Shown: one piece after another, positions 8,741 through 15,871 of the stretch
Layout of the letters: each line of letters starts with the position of its first letter
Numbering within the stretch: position 1 is the stretch's first letter
Assembly: GCF_011064615.1 (NCBI RefSeq)
Contig: NZ_JAALJH010000068.1
Location: 1 to 49,605, forward strand
Reading direction: 5' to 3'
Source: Aquisphaera insulae
GTDB lineage: Bacteria > Planctomycetota > Planctomycetia > Isosphaerales > Isosphaeraceae
DNA length: 49,605 nt
Program-made: the position numbers and the translations under genes
Notes under the pieces: model-generated
What the model saw: the letters and a program-made list of their open reading frames with translations, nothing else
Database searches by the model: none
What the model was told of the DNA's origin: nothing

Positions 8741-8820
8741 CACGCCCTTACCGGAGGGCGTGAACCCGAAACAAATGGCAGGCCGTCGCCCGATTGACCC
8801 GCAAGGTCCCGGGCGACGGC
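8741..8820 (+). terminator. Two consecutive strong hairpins after the FlgM-like gene
   Basis: The first is a perfect 8-bp stem, CACGCCCT (8741-8748) with AGGGCGTG (8755-8762), loop 6 nt, 18 nt past the stop. The second is a perfect 11-bp stem, GCCGTCGCCCG (8782-8792) with CGGGCGACGGC (8810-8820), loop 17 nt. Neither is followed by a clear T-run. They probably insulate the FlgM-like gene from the GspE gene. Confidence 0.6.
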
Positions 8821-9010
8821 CCGCGTCCATTTGCGGACCACGGCGGGTGCCCGGCTTCTCCGCCGGGAAAACCAGGGGCGGGCCTTCCAGCCGCTTGGAA
8901 ATGACGTGGGTTTGGTCAACAATGCTCCGAGTTCTATCCGGAACCTCGGCGGGCGATGACCATGCCCGAGCCGGGAATGCCGAAGCGACCACACCGAGGA
9001 GCCGACGGCC

Positions 9011-10600
9011 GTGGACTCATCGCATCCGACCCCGACCCCTCCCCCCCTCAGGCCGGCCTCGCCCCCGGATCGCGCCGGCTACTCGCCCCACCCGGGAGCG
9101 CCGCCGCTCTCGCCGGAGGAGGAGACCCTGGTCCTGGCGTTGATCCGTCGGGGCCTGGTGACGGGCGACCAGATCCGATCCGCCCAGCAGTACGGCATGG
9201 ACCGCGGGCGGGACCTCCGCCAGGCGATCCTCGAGATGAACCTGATCTCCCCGGACCTGCTCAACCAGCTCGCGTTCGAGCGGCTGGCGGCCATCGCCGG
9301 CGATCCGACGGCCGCGAAGCTCGCCCCCGGCCCGCCGAGCTCGGCGGAACTGCCGGCCAAGGCGACCTCGCCGTCGCTCTCGCCGGACCGGACGCAACAC
9401 CACCGGGACATCCGAAAAGAGCTGCAGGAGCTTCTCCTGACCGCGCCGCTGCCGGAGGTGGTGGGCCAGATCCTGGAGCGGGCCTTCGACTGCCGGGCGA
9501 CCGACATCCACTTCGATTCCCAGGAGACGGGCCTGCGGGTCCGATACCGGATCGACGGCCAGCTCCAGGACATCCTGTTCGTGGAGCCGGCGAGCGCCAC
9601 CGCGATGATCAGCCGCATGAAGGTCATGGCGAACCTGAACATCGTCGAGCGCCGGCATCCCCAGGACGGCCGGATCTCGATCATGCACCAGAATCGCCCC
9701 CGCGACCTGCGGCTGGCGACCTTCCCGACGATCTACGGCGAGAAGATCGTCATCCGGATCCACGAGGTCCTGACCTCCCTGGTCGGCTTCACCCACCTGG
9801 GGATGAGCCAGCACCAGGCGGACCTGCTGGACCACCTGGTCGCCCAGCCCTACGGCGCGATCCTGGTCGCCGGGCCGGTGGGCGCGGGCAAGACCTCCAC
9901 GCTCTACAACAGCCTGGAGCGGATCAATTCCCCGCTCCGGAACGTGATGACGATCGAGGACCCGATCGAGCACCGGATCCCGGGCGTGAACCAGACCCAG
10001 GTGAACACGCAGGGGGAGATGGGCTTCGGCGAGGGCCTCCGCGCGATGCTCCGGCAGGATCCCGACGTGATCATGATCGGCGAGATCCGCGACGAGGAGA
10101 CCGCCCGGATCGGGATCCGGGCCGCCCTGACGGGCGTCCTGGTGTTCAGCACGCTGCACGGCTCGGACGCGCCCAGCACGATCAGCAACCTGTACAACTT
10201 CGGCATCCCGGGCTACCAGCTTTCGAGCAGTTTGCTGGCGATCGTCTCCCAGCGCCTGATCAGGCGGATTTGTCCCTATTGCCGGATCGCGTCGCCGGCC
10301 GATGAGAAAGTACTGGTCGGGCTCGAGCTCGACCCGGACGAGCACAGGGGGCTGACCCTCCACCGCGGCCTCGGCTGCCCGGCCTGCTTCCAGACCGGCT
10401 ACATGGGACGGACGGGCATCTTCGAGATCATGGTGGTGGGCGAGGAGTTGCGCGATCTGATCTTCCAGCAGATCCCCAAGGACGTGCTCCGGCGCGTCGC
10501 CGTGGATCTGGGAATGCGAACGCTCAAGCAGAGCGCGGTCGATAAAGTACTGGATGGGACGACGACGGTCGAAGAGGTCTACCGGGTCGTTTCGTTCTGA
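9011..10600 (+). CDS. GspE/PilB-type secretion or pilus-assembly ATPase
   Basis: The 529-residue protein is a hexameric ATPase of the type II secretion / type IV pilus superfamily. Residues 38-95 look like an MshEN-type N-terminal domain (GLVTGDQIRSAQQYGMDRGR). The N2 domain holds ATDIHF at 163-168. The core has Walker A GPVGAGKT at 288-295, an Asp box MTIEDPIE at 313-320, Walker B with VIMIGEIRDEE at 353-363, and a His box STLHGSDA at 380-387. Two CxxC pairs (C421/C424, C456/C459) form the zinc site typical of GspE. Start is GTG at 9011. No secretin, pilin or inner-membrane platform gene is adjacent, so it is an orphan here. It would power pseudopilus or pilus assembly encoded elsewhere. Confidence 0.92.
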   Translation: MDSSHPTPTPPPLRPASPPDRAGYSPHPGAPPLSPEEETLVLALIRRGLVTGDQIRSAQQYGMDRGRDLRQAILEMNLISPDLLNQLAFERLAAIAGDPTAAKLAPGPPSSAELPAKATSPSLSPDRTQHHRDIRKELQELLLTAPLPEVVGQILERAFDCRATDIHFDSQETGLRVRYRIDGQLQDILFVEPASATAMISRMKVMANLNIVERRHPQDGRISIMHQNRPRDLRLATFPTIYGEKIVIRIHEVLTSLVGFTHLGMSQHQADLLDHLVAQPYGAILVAGPVGAGKTSTLYNSLERINSPLRNVMTIEDPIEHRIPGVNQTQVNTQGEMGFGEGLRAMLRQDPDVIMIGEIRDEETARIGIRAALTGVLVFSTLHGSDAPSTISNLYNFGIPGYQLSSSLLAIVSQRLIRRICPYCRIASPADEKVLVGLELDPDEHRGLTLHRGLGCPACFQTGYMGRTGIFEIMVVGEELRDLIFQQIPKDVLRRVAVDLGMRTLKQSAVDKVLDGTTTVEEVYRVVSF

Positions 10601-10604
10601 GCGG

Positions 10605-10630
10605 ATGCCGGAGGCAGGACGCCTCCGCAT
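10605..10630 (+). terminator. Hairpin just after the GspE-type gene
   Basis: An inverted repeat ATGCCGGAGGC (10605-10615) / GCCTCCGCAT (10621-10630) pairs over about 10 bp with one bulged C and a 5-nt loop, 4 nt past the stop codon. No strong T-run follows. Confidence 0.5.
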
Positions 10631-10706
10631 TCCACCACGCGGGCCTGGCCCTGGCGCGGCCCCGCGGTCGGAGTCGAGTCGAGGGGAACCGGCAAGGAGG
10701 TCGGTG

Positions 10707-11660
10707 ATGCACGGCACGAGTCTAGGAAAGAGGGCCGCCATGGCGGCCCTGGCGATGGCGATGGCCGCTGGCCCGGCCCTTGCCGACGACAACAACGGCT
10801 TCTTCGGTCGGCTCTTCCGGCTGGGAGGCAACGGCAACTCGTCGGGGACATCCGGTTCGTCCGCGTTCCCCGCGGCGCCCAGCACGCCCCGGGCCGAGCC
10901 GGCCCCGCGCGGCACGCCGTCTCAGTTCGGAGACATCGGATCGAATTCCACGCCGGGCAACCTGTTCATCCCGCCCGCGGGCTCCCCGTCCCGGCCGCCG
11001 GCCGTGACCCCGGCCGCCGGCCCCATCACAGGCGAGGGGCCCAGCACCCCGGACGTCAGCCCGCCCCAGGGAGGGCAGCCTCGCCTGAGCCCGCGGGCAC
11101 GGGTGAGCCCGGCCGTCACCTCCGCGGACCCGCTGCTGACCCGGATGGCGCTCGGCAAATCCAACGACGGGAACACCTTCGGGATGTTCTTGCAGGTCTT
11201 CTCGGACGGCACCGTGATCGACTCCGAGGGGGTCCATCACGTCTCCAATGCCGACCTGAAGGGCGTCGTCGACGCGATCCAGAGCGGCGAGCTGATGCGC
11301 GTCCGCGGCCATTGCGGCACGCCTTCGAACGACTTCATCGACTATGTTCACATCGTGATCTACGAGCGGCGCATGGGTCGACTCCAGGCCCATTCGTTCT
11401 CGTATGCCGGCAACCCTCAGGGCTGCGATAACGGCATCAAGCTGCTCCACACGGCGATGGAGAACCTCCAGACCAAGCTCAGTCGGCCGGCGACGATCGC
11501 CGCCAACGCGGGCGAGGGCCACCCGGCACCGGCTGCGGCCCCGGCGGCCACGGCCTCGACGGCTCCATTCAGCGCCCCGCCGCTCCCCGACCCGTCGACC
11601 CCGATCCGGCCGTCGACCGGAGCGGCGGTGATTCCACTGACGCCGGCCGGCCCGAATTGA
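10707..11660 (+). CDS. Exported protein of unknown function, Pro/Ser-rich arms
   Basis: I do not recognise this 317-residue protein. It begins with a clear signal peptide (about 1-26, ending PALA before DDNNGF). Residues 27-140 are low-complexity, rich in Pro, Gly, Ser and Thr. A compact folded-looking segment spans about 141-260 (GMFLQVFSDGTVIDSEGVHH, then VDAIQSGELMRVRGHCGTPS, DYVHIVIYERRMGRLQAHSF). It contains two cysteines, C204 and C241, that could form a disulfide. The C-terminal 55 residues are again Pro/Ala-rich. Start ATG 10707 has AAGGAGG 6 nt upstream. The disordered arms suggest a cell-envelope protein reaching through a matrix. It stands alone between two intergenic gaps. Confidence 0.75.
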   Translation: MHGTSLGKRAAMAALAMAMAAGPALADDNNGFFGRLFRLGGNGNSSGTSGSSAFPAAPSTPRAEPAPRGTPSQFGDIGSNSTPGNLFIPPAGSPSRPPAVTPAAGPITGEGPSTPDVSPPQGGQPRLSPRARVSPAVTSADPLLTRMALGKSNDGNTFGMFLQVFSDGTVIDSEGVHHVSNADLKGVVDAIQSGELMRVRGHCGTPSNDFIDYVHIVIYERRMGRLQAHSFSYAGNPQGCDNGIKLLHTAMENLQTKLSRPATIAANAGEGHPAPAAAPAATASTAPFSAPPLPDPSTPIRPSTGAAVIPLTPAGPN

Positions 11661-12203
11661 CGCGGGCGATGACCCGGAACGACCCCGCCACCGCGGCCGC
11701 ACGCCCCTCGTTCGTTTGACCGGCCTCGCGCCGGCCGACGCCGCGGGGCGTCTGCGTTGGCTCGCGGGGCCACGGGACGCCGCTCCGCGAAACCGAGCCG
11801 GGGACTCCCCAGGGCTTGGCCCACTCTTGAGGTCAGGCCACGCCAATTCTCGACGCGGTGAGGACGTTGTCCGTCTCAGGTGTCCATGCCTATTTTGCGT
11901 AGGCTTCGCAGGTTGCCGGATCCGTATCTTCATGGACCCGTTAGAGTCCTCTGACGTGGCGAAATGTTGGGTCTGCGGAGGATGCCGGTCGCAGGAAATT
12001 GTCAATGGAATCCCGAAATTCCTCACAGGCCGGGCGACTTGCGAACGATAAGAAGTCCCAGAGATCGATCGTCGTGAATCGTGATAGTCGCCGGAACGAT
12101 CGGTCAGTGAATCCGTCTAAGAAACGGTCCCGGCGCCAGTAGGCCGGCGAGGCCGGAGAGCCTCGCGGCGCGTTCGCGCATGATTCCAAGGAGGGGAAAG
12201 ACA
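11661..12203 (+). other. 543-bp intergenic region with a small hairpin
   Basis: No convincing gene is seen. A perfect 6-bp stem with a GCGG loop, GACGCC (11737-11742) / GGCGTC (11747-11752), lies about 77 nt after the upstream stop and could end that transcript. The second half is less GC-rich than its surroundings and precedes a gene with a strong ribosome-binding site, so it probably holds that gene's promoter. I cannot pin the boxes. A 111-residue open frame inside lacks any domain. Confidence 0.45.
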
Positions 12204-12875
12204 ATGTTCCAATCCGCGCGGCACCGGAGCCCGATGACCCCGCGCTGGGTTCGCGGCCTGATGACGGGTGCCATGCTGGCCGTCGTCTCGACCACGCACT
12301 TCGGGTGCGGGCTGAGTTACGTCTTCCGAGATATCTCCCCGTTGCATCCGACCGGCTGGTCGTTCGCCTGGCCGATCTTCGCCTCGCAGTCGCAACGGCT
12401 GGAAGAGGACATCAAGCGCGAGGAGCGCGACCGGGTGCCCATCCTGGACCCGATCCCCGCCGACGGCCTGGGCGCGGCGTGCCTCGATCCGCCGAGCGAG
12501 GAAGAGGTCTGGAACAAGGTTCCGAAGTTCAAGAGCGGCTCCCCGGTCTTCTACGAGACGCAGCGTAACAACGTCCGGATCCTGATCGAGAAGATCGGCG
12601 AGAAGGTCGACGGCTGCAAGATCTACCCGCTGGCCGGGCCCTGCCAGCTCGTCCACTGCCATTACAAGGGGACGATCTATTACGACGAGCTGTACTGGTC
12701 GGACTACCCGATCCCGTTCAATCACGTCGACCACAAGGTGGAGGTCGTATACATCGACAAGGACCACCTCCGCCGTTGCGGCGGGCCCGACAACGTGGAC
12801 CGGCCCCCGGCCCCGATCGGCGTGAATCCGGCCGCCGCCGCGGCGAACTACGTCGGACCGTCGATGAGGCCCTGA
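12204..12875 (+). CDS. Exported cysteine-rich protein of unknown function, possible lipoprotein
   Basis: I do not recognise the family. The 223-residue product has a basic start and a hydrophobic stretch (about 18-34, LMTGAMLAVVSTTHFGC) ending at Cys35, so it may be a lipoprotein although the residues before the Cys are unusual. Further cysteines are C93, C138, C147, C152 and C192. The segment 140-190 is rich in Tyr, His and acidic residues (CQLVHCHYKGTIYYDELYWS) and could bind metal or form disulfides. The C terminus is Pro/Ala-rich. I chose the ATG at 12204 because AAGGAGGGG sits 7 nt upstream; ATG 12180 is in frame without such a site. A strong terminator follows. Confidence 0.75.
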   Translation: MFQSARHRSPMTPRWVRGLMTGAMLAVVSTTHFGCGLSYVFRDISPLHPTGWSFAWPIFASQSQRLEEDIKREERDRVPILDPIPADGLGAACLDPPSEEEVWNKVPKFKSGSPVFYETQRNNVRILIEKIGEKVDGCKIYPLAGPCQLVHCHYKGTIYYDELYWSDYPIPFNHVDHKVEVVYIDKDHLRRCGGPDNVDRPPAPIGVNPAAAAANYVGPSMRP

Positions 12876-12933
12876 TTTGCTCGCGGAGTCGTCACCGAAG
12901 CGAATGGACGGCAAGGATCGATCATGACCCGCC

Positions 12934-12978
12934 AGCCGGCCTCCCGGAGTCAACCCGGGAGGCCGGCTGCTTTCGTTG
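12934..12978 (+). terminator. Strong intrinsic terminator
   Basis: A perfect 14-bp stem, AGCCGGCCTCCCGG (12934-12947) with CCGGGAGGCCGGCT (12955-12968), has a 7-nt loop and is followed by GCTTTCGTTG. It lies 59 nt past the stop of the upstream gene. This is the best rho-independent terminator candidate in the window. Confidence 0.8.
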
Positions 12979-13049
12979 AACGGGACGAGGGCCTTCTCGG
13001 ACGGGCGTGCGGGGCCTCCGGGGCGGGAACCGGCCGCGATCCCGCCGCC

Positions 13050-13079
13050 TTGCCCTCGGGGAAAACCAGTTCGTACAAT
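13050..13079 (+). promoter_or_regulatory. Candidate promoter giving a nearly leaderless transcript
   Basis: TTGCCC (13050-13055) and TACAAT (13074-13079) are separated by 18 nt. The expected start site 7-8 nt after the -10 box falls on or next to the ATG at 13087. No Shine-Dalgarno sequence is visible before that ATG, which fits a leaderless mRNA. Confidence 0.45.
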
Positions 13080-13086
13080 CGACATC

Positions 13087-14940
13087 ATGAAGATCACCCT
13101 GGAGCTTCGAAATCGTCTCGTCGCCGCCGCCGTGGTCGGCTTGCTCGCCGCCTCGCCGCGGGGGCTCGCGAGCCCGGATGCCCCCGGAGACGTCCTCGAA
13201 CGCAACGCCCAGCCGGGGCTCGAGGGTCGATTGGGGGGGGACGTCGGCACCGGTTTGACGTTCCAGCCGGCCGGCGAGAAGACGTCCATCTCGCTGACCG
13301 CGGGGGCGACTGTCCGCTTCCCGCGCAGCGTCTCCGCGCCGTCGCAGATCCCGCCGCTGTTCCGGGTGATCCTGGGCGAGTCCGGGCGACTCTCCGGGAT
13401 GATCCGACAGGTCGGCGGATCAGCGATCGGGCTTGTCGTCCCGTGGCAGGCGGAGGAGGTCCGGGTCGCTCGGCCCGGGGTGCAGGCGGTCCTGCAGCGG
13501 CCCGGCGAGGCCAGGGTGCTCTCGGAGAGCTTCGAACAGATCGATCCCAAGCAATGGGAGGTCCAGGGCAAGCCCGAGCTCCGCACCGAGGCCGAGGGAC
13601 GCGGCCTCTGGCTGCCCCCGGCCGGGGCCTCGCTCCGGCACAAACTCCGGGAGCCGCTCATCGCGGGGCGACTGGACGTCGCCTTCCGCGACGATACGGT
13701 CGTCGCCCCCGGCCGCCGGCAGGCGGTGGAGCTGACGTTCCGGGGGCCCGACGGCCCGGCGACGATCGGCGTGGTCCTGGGCTGGAGTGAGGACAGCCTG
13801 GCGGTCGAATCGTCCGACGGCCCCACACTCGCCGTGCAGCGACTGGCGCGGACGAAGAAGTGGAGACGCCTCTCGGTCCGGTTCGGGCCGGACCAGACCG
13901 AGCTCTCGGTGGATGACCGCGAGCTGGCGCACGGGAAAGGCCCCGCCGGTCCCCTCGAGGCCATCGCCTTGCAGACCTCGCGGGAAGCCGGCGATCGCGG
14001 CGGGGCCGAGCCGTCGGGGCTGATCTCCGGAGTCCGGCTCGTTCGCTTCGCCGAGCCTCCGGCGAGCCTCGAGATCGATCCCTCGCAGGATGAGGTCCGG
14101 CTGATCGTCGGCGATCAGCTCTACGGCGTGATCCGGGGAGCGGATGCCGATCGCGTGGAGATCTCGGTCGACGAGACGGCGGTCGGCGTAGACTGGGCTG
14201 AGATCAGCGGCCTCTTCTTCCGCCGACAGCCCGTGGCGTCGCGGCCGGTCGAGGGCCTCCTGGCACGCGTGGAGTGGGTGCCGCTGACGGGCGAGCCCGA
14301 GCCCGCGCGAGACGTCGATTACGCCGAGGGGGCGATCGTCGCGCTCGACGAGCGGAGCGTCACGCTGGAGACCCCGTACGCGGGCCGGCTCGTCATCCCG
14401 CGTGGCCGTCTGACCCGGCTCCGTCTCTTCGACCGGGCCTGGCGGATGGTCGTGGACCCCGCGGCCCACCACCTGGGAGACAACATCTCGACCTCCCCGC
14501 CGCTCCTCGATCCACCGCTCCCCGAGGGGGGGCTGCTCGTTCGCGAGTTCGAGCTCGCGGCGGGCCTGCCGCTCAATCGGCCGGCGTTCGTGGTCATGGA
14601 CGTGGTCCAGGTTGTCGGCGAGACGGTCGGAGGCGATTTCTCGGCGAACGTCGCAAAGGGCGAGCTGCGGACCTTCGTGGAGCTGAACGGCAAGCGGGTG
14701 GACTACATCAATCACCACGTCGTGACCACGAACGAGCTGCCGGAACGAATTCGGATCCCCCTGCCGCCCGGCCTCTTGAGGGCGGGAAAGAACGAGCTCC
14801 GACTCGTCCAGACGGGGACCGCCAGCGACCCCGGCTCGTTCGACGACATGGGACTCCTGCAGCTCGCGATCGAGCTGGATAGCCCCACGACCAGGACGCC
14901 GGCGACACCGGCGGCCGGCCTTCCACCCAAGAAACCATGA
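13087..14940 (+). CDS. Exported LamG-like protein of unknown function
   Basis: The 617-residue protein starts with a signal peptide (about 1-29, LVAAAVVGLLAASPRGLA). Residues about 160-320 look like a concanavalin/LamG-type jelly roll: a start segment FEQIDPKQWEVQGKPELR, a core strand KKWRRLSVRFGPDQTELSVD, and a closing strand SGVRLVRF. Flanking regions hold repeated short beta segments of the type LSGMIRQVGGSAIGLVVPWQ and DQLYGVIRGADADRVEISVD, perhaps copies of one small module. The end resembles a galactose-binding-like fold (ELNGKRVDYINHHVVTTNEL). It probably binds envelope polysaccharide or protein. The ATG at 13087 lacks a Shine-Dalgarno sequence but a promoter-like pair ends 8 nt before it. 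The stop overlaps the next gene start. Confidence 0.72.
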   Translation: MKITLELRNRLVAAAVVGLLAASPRGLASPDAPGDVLERNAQPGLEGRLGGDVGTGLTFQPAGEKTSISLTAGATVRFPRSVSAPSQIPPLFRVILGESGRLSGMIRQVGGSAIGLVVPWQAEEVRVARPGVQAVLQRPGEARVLSESFEQIDPKQWEVQGKPELRTEAEGRGLWLPPAGASLRHKLREPLIAGRLDVAFRDDTVVAPGRRQAVELTFRGPDGPATIGVVLGWSEDSLAVESSDGPTLAVQRLARTKKWRRLSVRFGPDQTELSVDDRELAHGKGPAGPLEAIALQTSREAGDRGGAEPSGLISGVRLVRFAEPPASLEIDPSQDEVRLIVGDQLYGVIRGADADRVEISVDETAVGVDWAEISGLFFRRQPVASRPVEGLLARVEWVPLTGEPEPARDVDYAEGAIVALDERSVTLETPYAGRLVIPRGRLTRLRLFDRAWRMVVDPAAHHLGDNISTSPPLLDPPLPEGGLLVREFELAAGLPLNRPAFVVMDVVQVVGETVGGDFSANVAKGELRTFVELNGKRVDYINHHVVTTNELPERIRIPLPPGLLRAGKNELRLVQTGTASDPGSFDDMGLLQLAIELDSPTTRTPATPAAGLPPKKP

Positions 14941-15851
14941 TGACCGGCCCCCTCAAGATCCTGACGCGAAGCATGGTGCGGCACTCCCACGCGGTCGCCC
15001 GCGAGGTGGGGGCGCGTGTCATCATGGTCCACGCGGACGTGATCGTGGAGGGGGGCGAGCTCCAGGCGCTGGTGGAGGACGTGAATTTCCGGGTGATCCT
15101 GGTGTCGCGGAAGGCGGGATTCCACGCGCCGGACGGCCTGGAAGAGATGTGTTCCGTGGTCCGCATTCCGGACATCGCCATGACGCGTGCGGGGCAGGTC
15201 AAGGTCGCCACCCTGGTGGCGGCGGCGGAGAGCCTGATCCACGCCGGCGACCGGATCCTCTGCCTGACCGGCATCGACGGCTCGAACGTGATCGACACGC
15301 TGATGGTCCTGGACATGGGGACGGAGATCGAGCTGTTCACCGCGATGGCCGCCGACCCGCTCCCCCCGGACGTGACCCCGGCGGTCTTCGAGCGCGTCCT
15401 CACCCTGGCGAGCGAGCTCGGGGTGGAGGGTCGAGAGGGGCGGGCCGTGGGGACGCTCTTCGTCATCGGCGACCACGAGCGGACGCTCTCGCAGAGTCAC
15501 CAGCTCGTCTTCAATCCGTTCCACGGCTACCCGGAAGAGGAACGGAACATCCTCGACCCCAGGCTCGAGGAGACGATCAAGGAGTTCTCGGCCATCGACG
15601 GCGGCTTCGTGGTCCGGGGCGACGGCGTGGTCCTCTGCGCCGGGCGCTATCTGGCCCCTCGCGGCAAGCTCGACGAGCCGCTGCCTCAAGGGCTCGGGAC
15701 CCGACACGAGGCCGCGGCGTCGATCACGGTCACGACCTCCGCCCTGGCGGTCTGCGTCTCGCAGTCGACCGGCAACGTCTCGATCTTCAAGCGGGGCCGC
15801 CTCATCCTGGACATCCAGAAGCCGCGTGGCCAGGGGGCCGACGGCCTCTGA
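14937..15851 (+). CDS. Diadenylate cyclase-like (DisA_N/DAC) protein with variant catalytic motifs
   Basis: The 304-residue soluble protein joins two parts. Residues 1-135 resemble a pyruvate-kinase C-terminal-like alpha/beta domain (VRHSHAVAREVGARVIMVHA, GDRILCLTGIDGSNVIDTLM). Residues about 165-290 match a DAC domain, which makes cyclic di-AMP from two ATP (GTLFVIGDHE, FNPFHGYPEEERNILDP, IDGGFVVRGDGVVLCAGRYL, LGTRHEAAASITVTTSALAV). This architecture resembles the CdaZ/DacZ class. The canonical catalytic motifs DGA and RHR appear as DGG (221-223) and RHE (256-258), so activity is uncertain. The gene overlaps the upstream stop by 4 nt (14937-14940), implying coupling to the exported LamG-like gene. 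It could be an active cyclase with tolerated changes or a binding-only relative. Confidence 0.82.
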   Translation: MMTGPLKILTRSMVRHSHAVAREVGARVIMVHADVIVEGGELQALVEDVNFRVILVSRKAGFHAPDGLEEMCSVVRIPDIAMTRAGQVKVATLVAAAESLIHAGDRILCLTGIDGSNVIDTLMVLDMGTEIELFTAMAADPLPPDVTPAVFERVLTLASELGVEGREGRAVGTLFVIGDHERTLSQSHQLVFNPFHGYPEEERNILDPRLEETIKEFSAIDGGFVVRGDGVVLCAGRYLAPRGKLDEPLPQGLGTRHEAAASITVTTSALAVCVSQSTGNVSIFKRGRLILDIQKPRGQGADGL

Positions 15852-15871
15852 GCGACAGGCCTTGCCGGCCC

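Noticed and set aside
8741..8820. Hairpin pair considered as a small regulatory RNA or riboswitch
   Set aside because: No conserved aptamer-like pattern can be seen; position fits terminators better.
11716..12051. 111-codon frame with cysteines in the 543-bp gap
   Set aside because: No ribosome-binding site, no recognisable domain, ends without neighbours; composition looks random.
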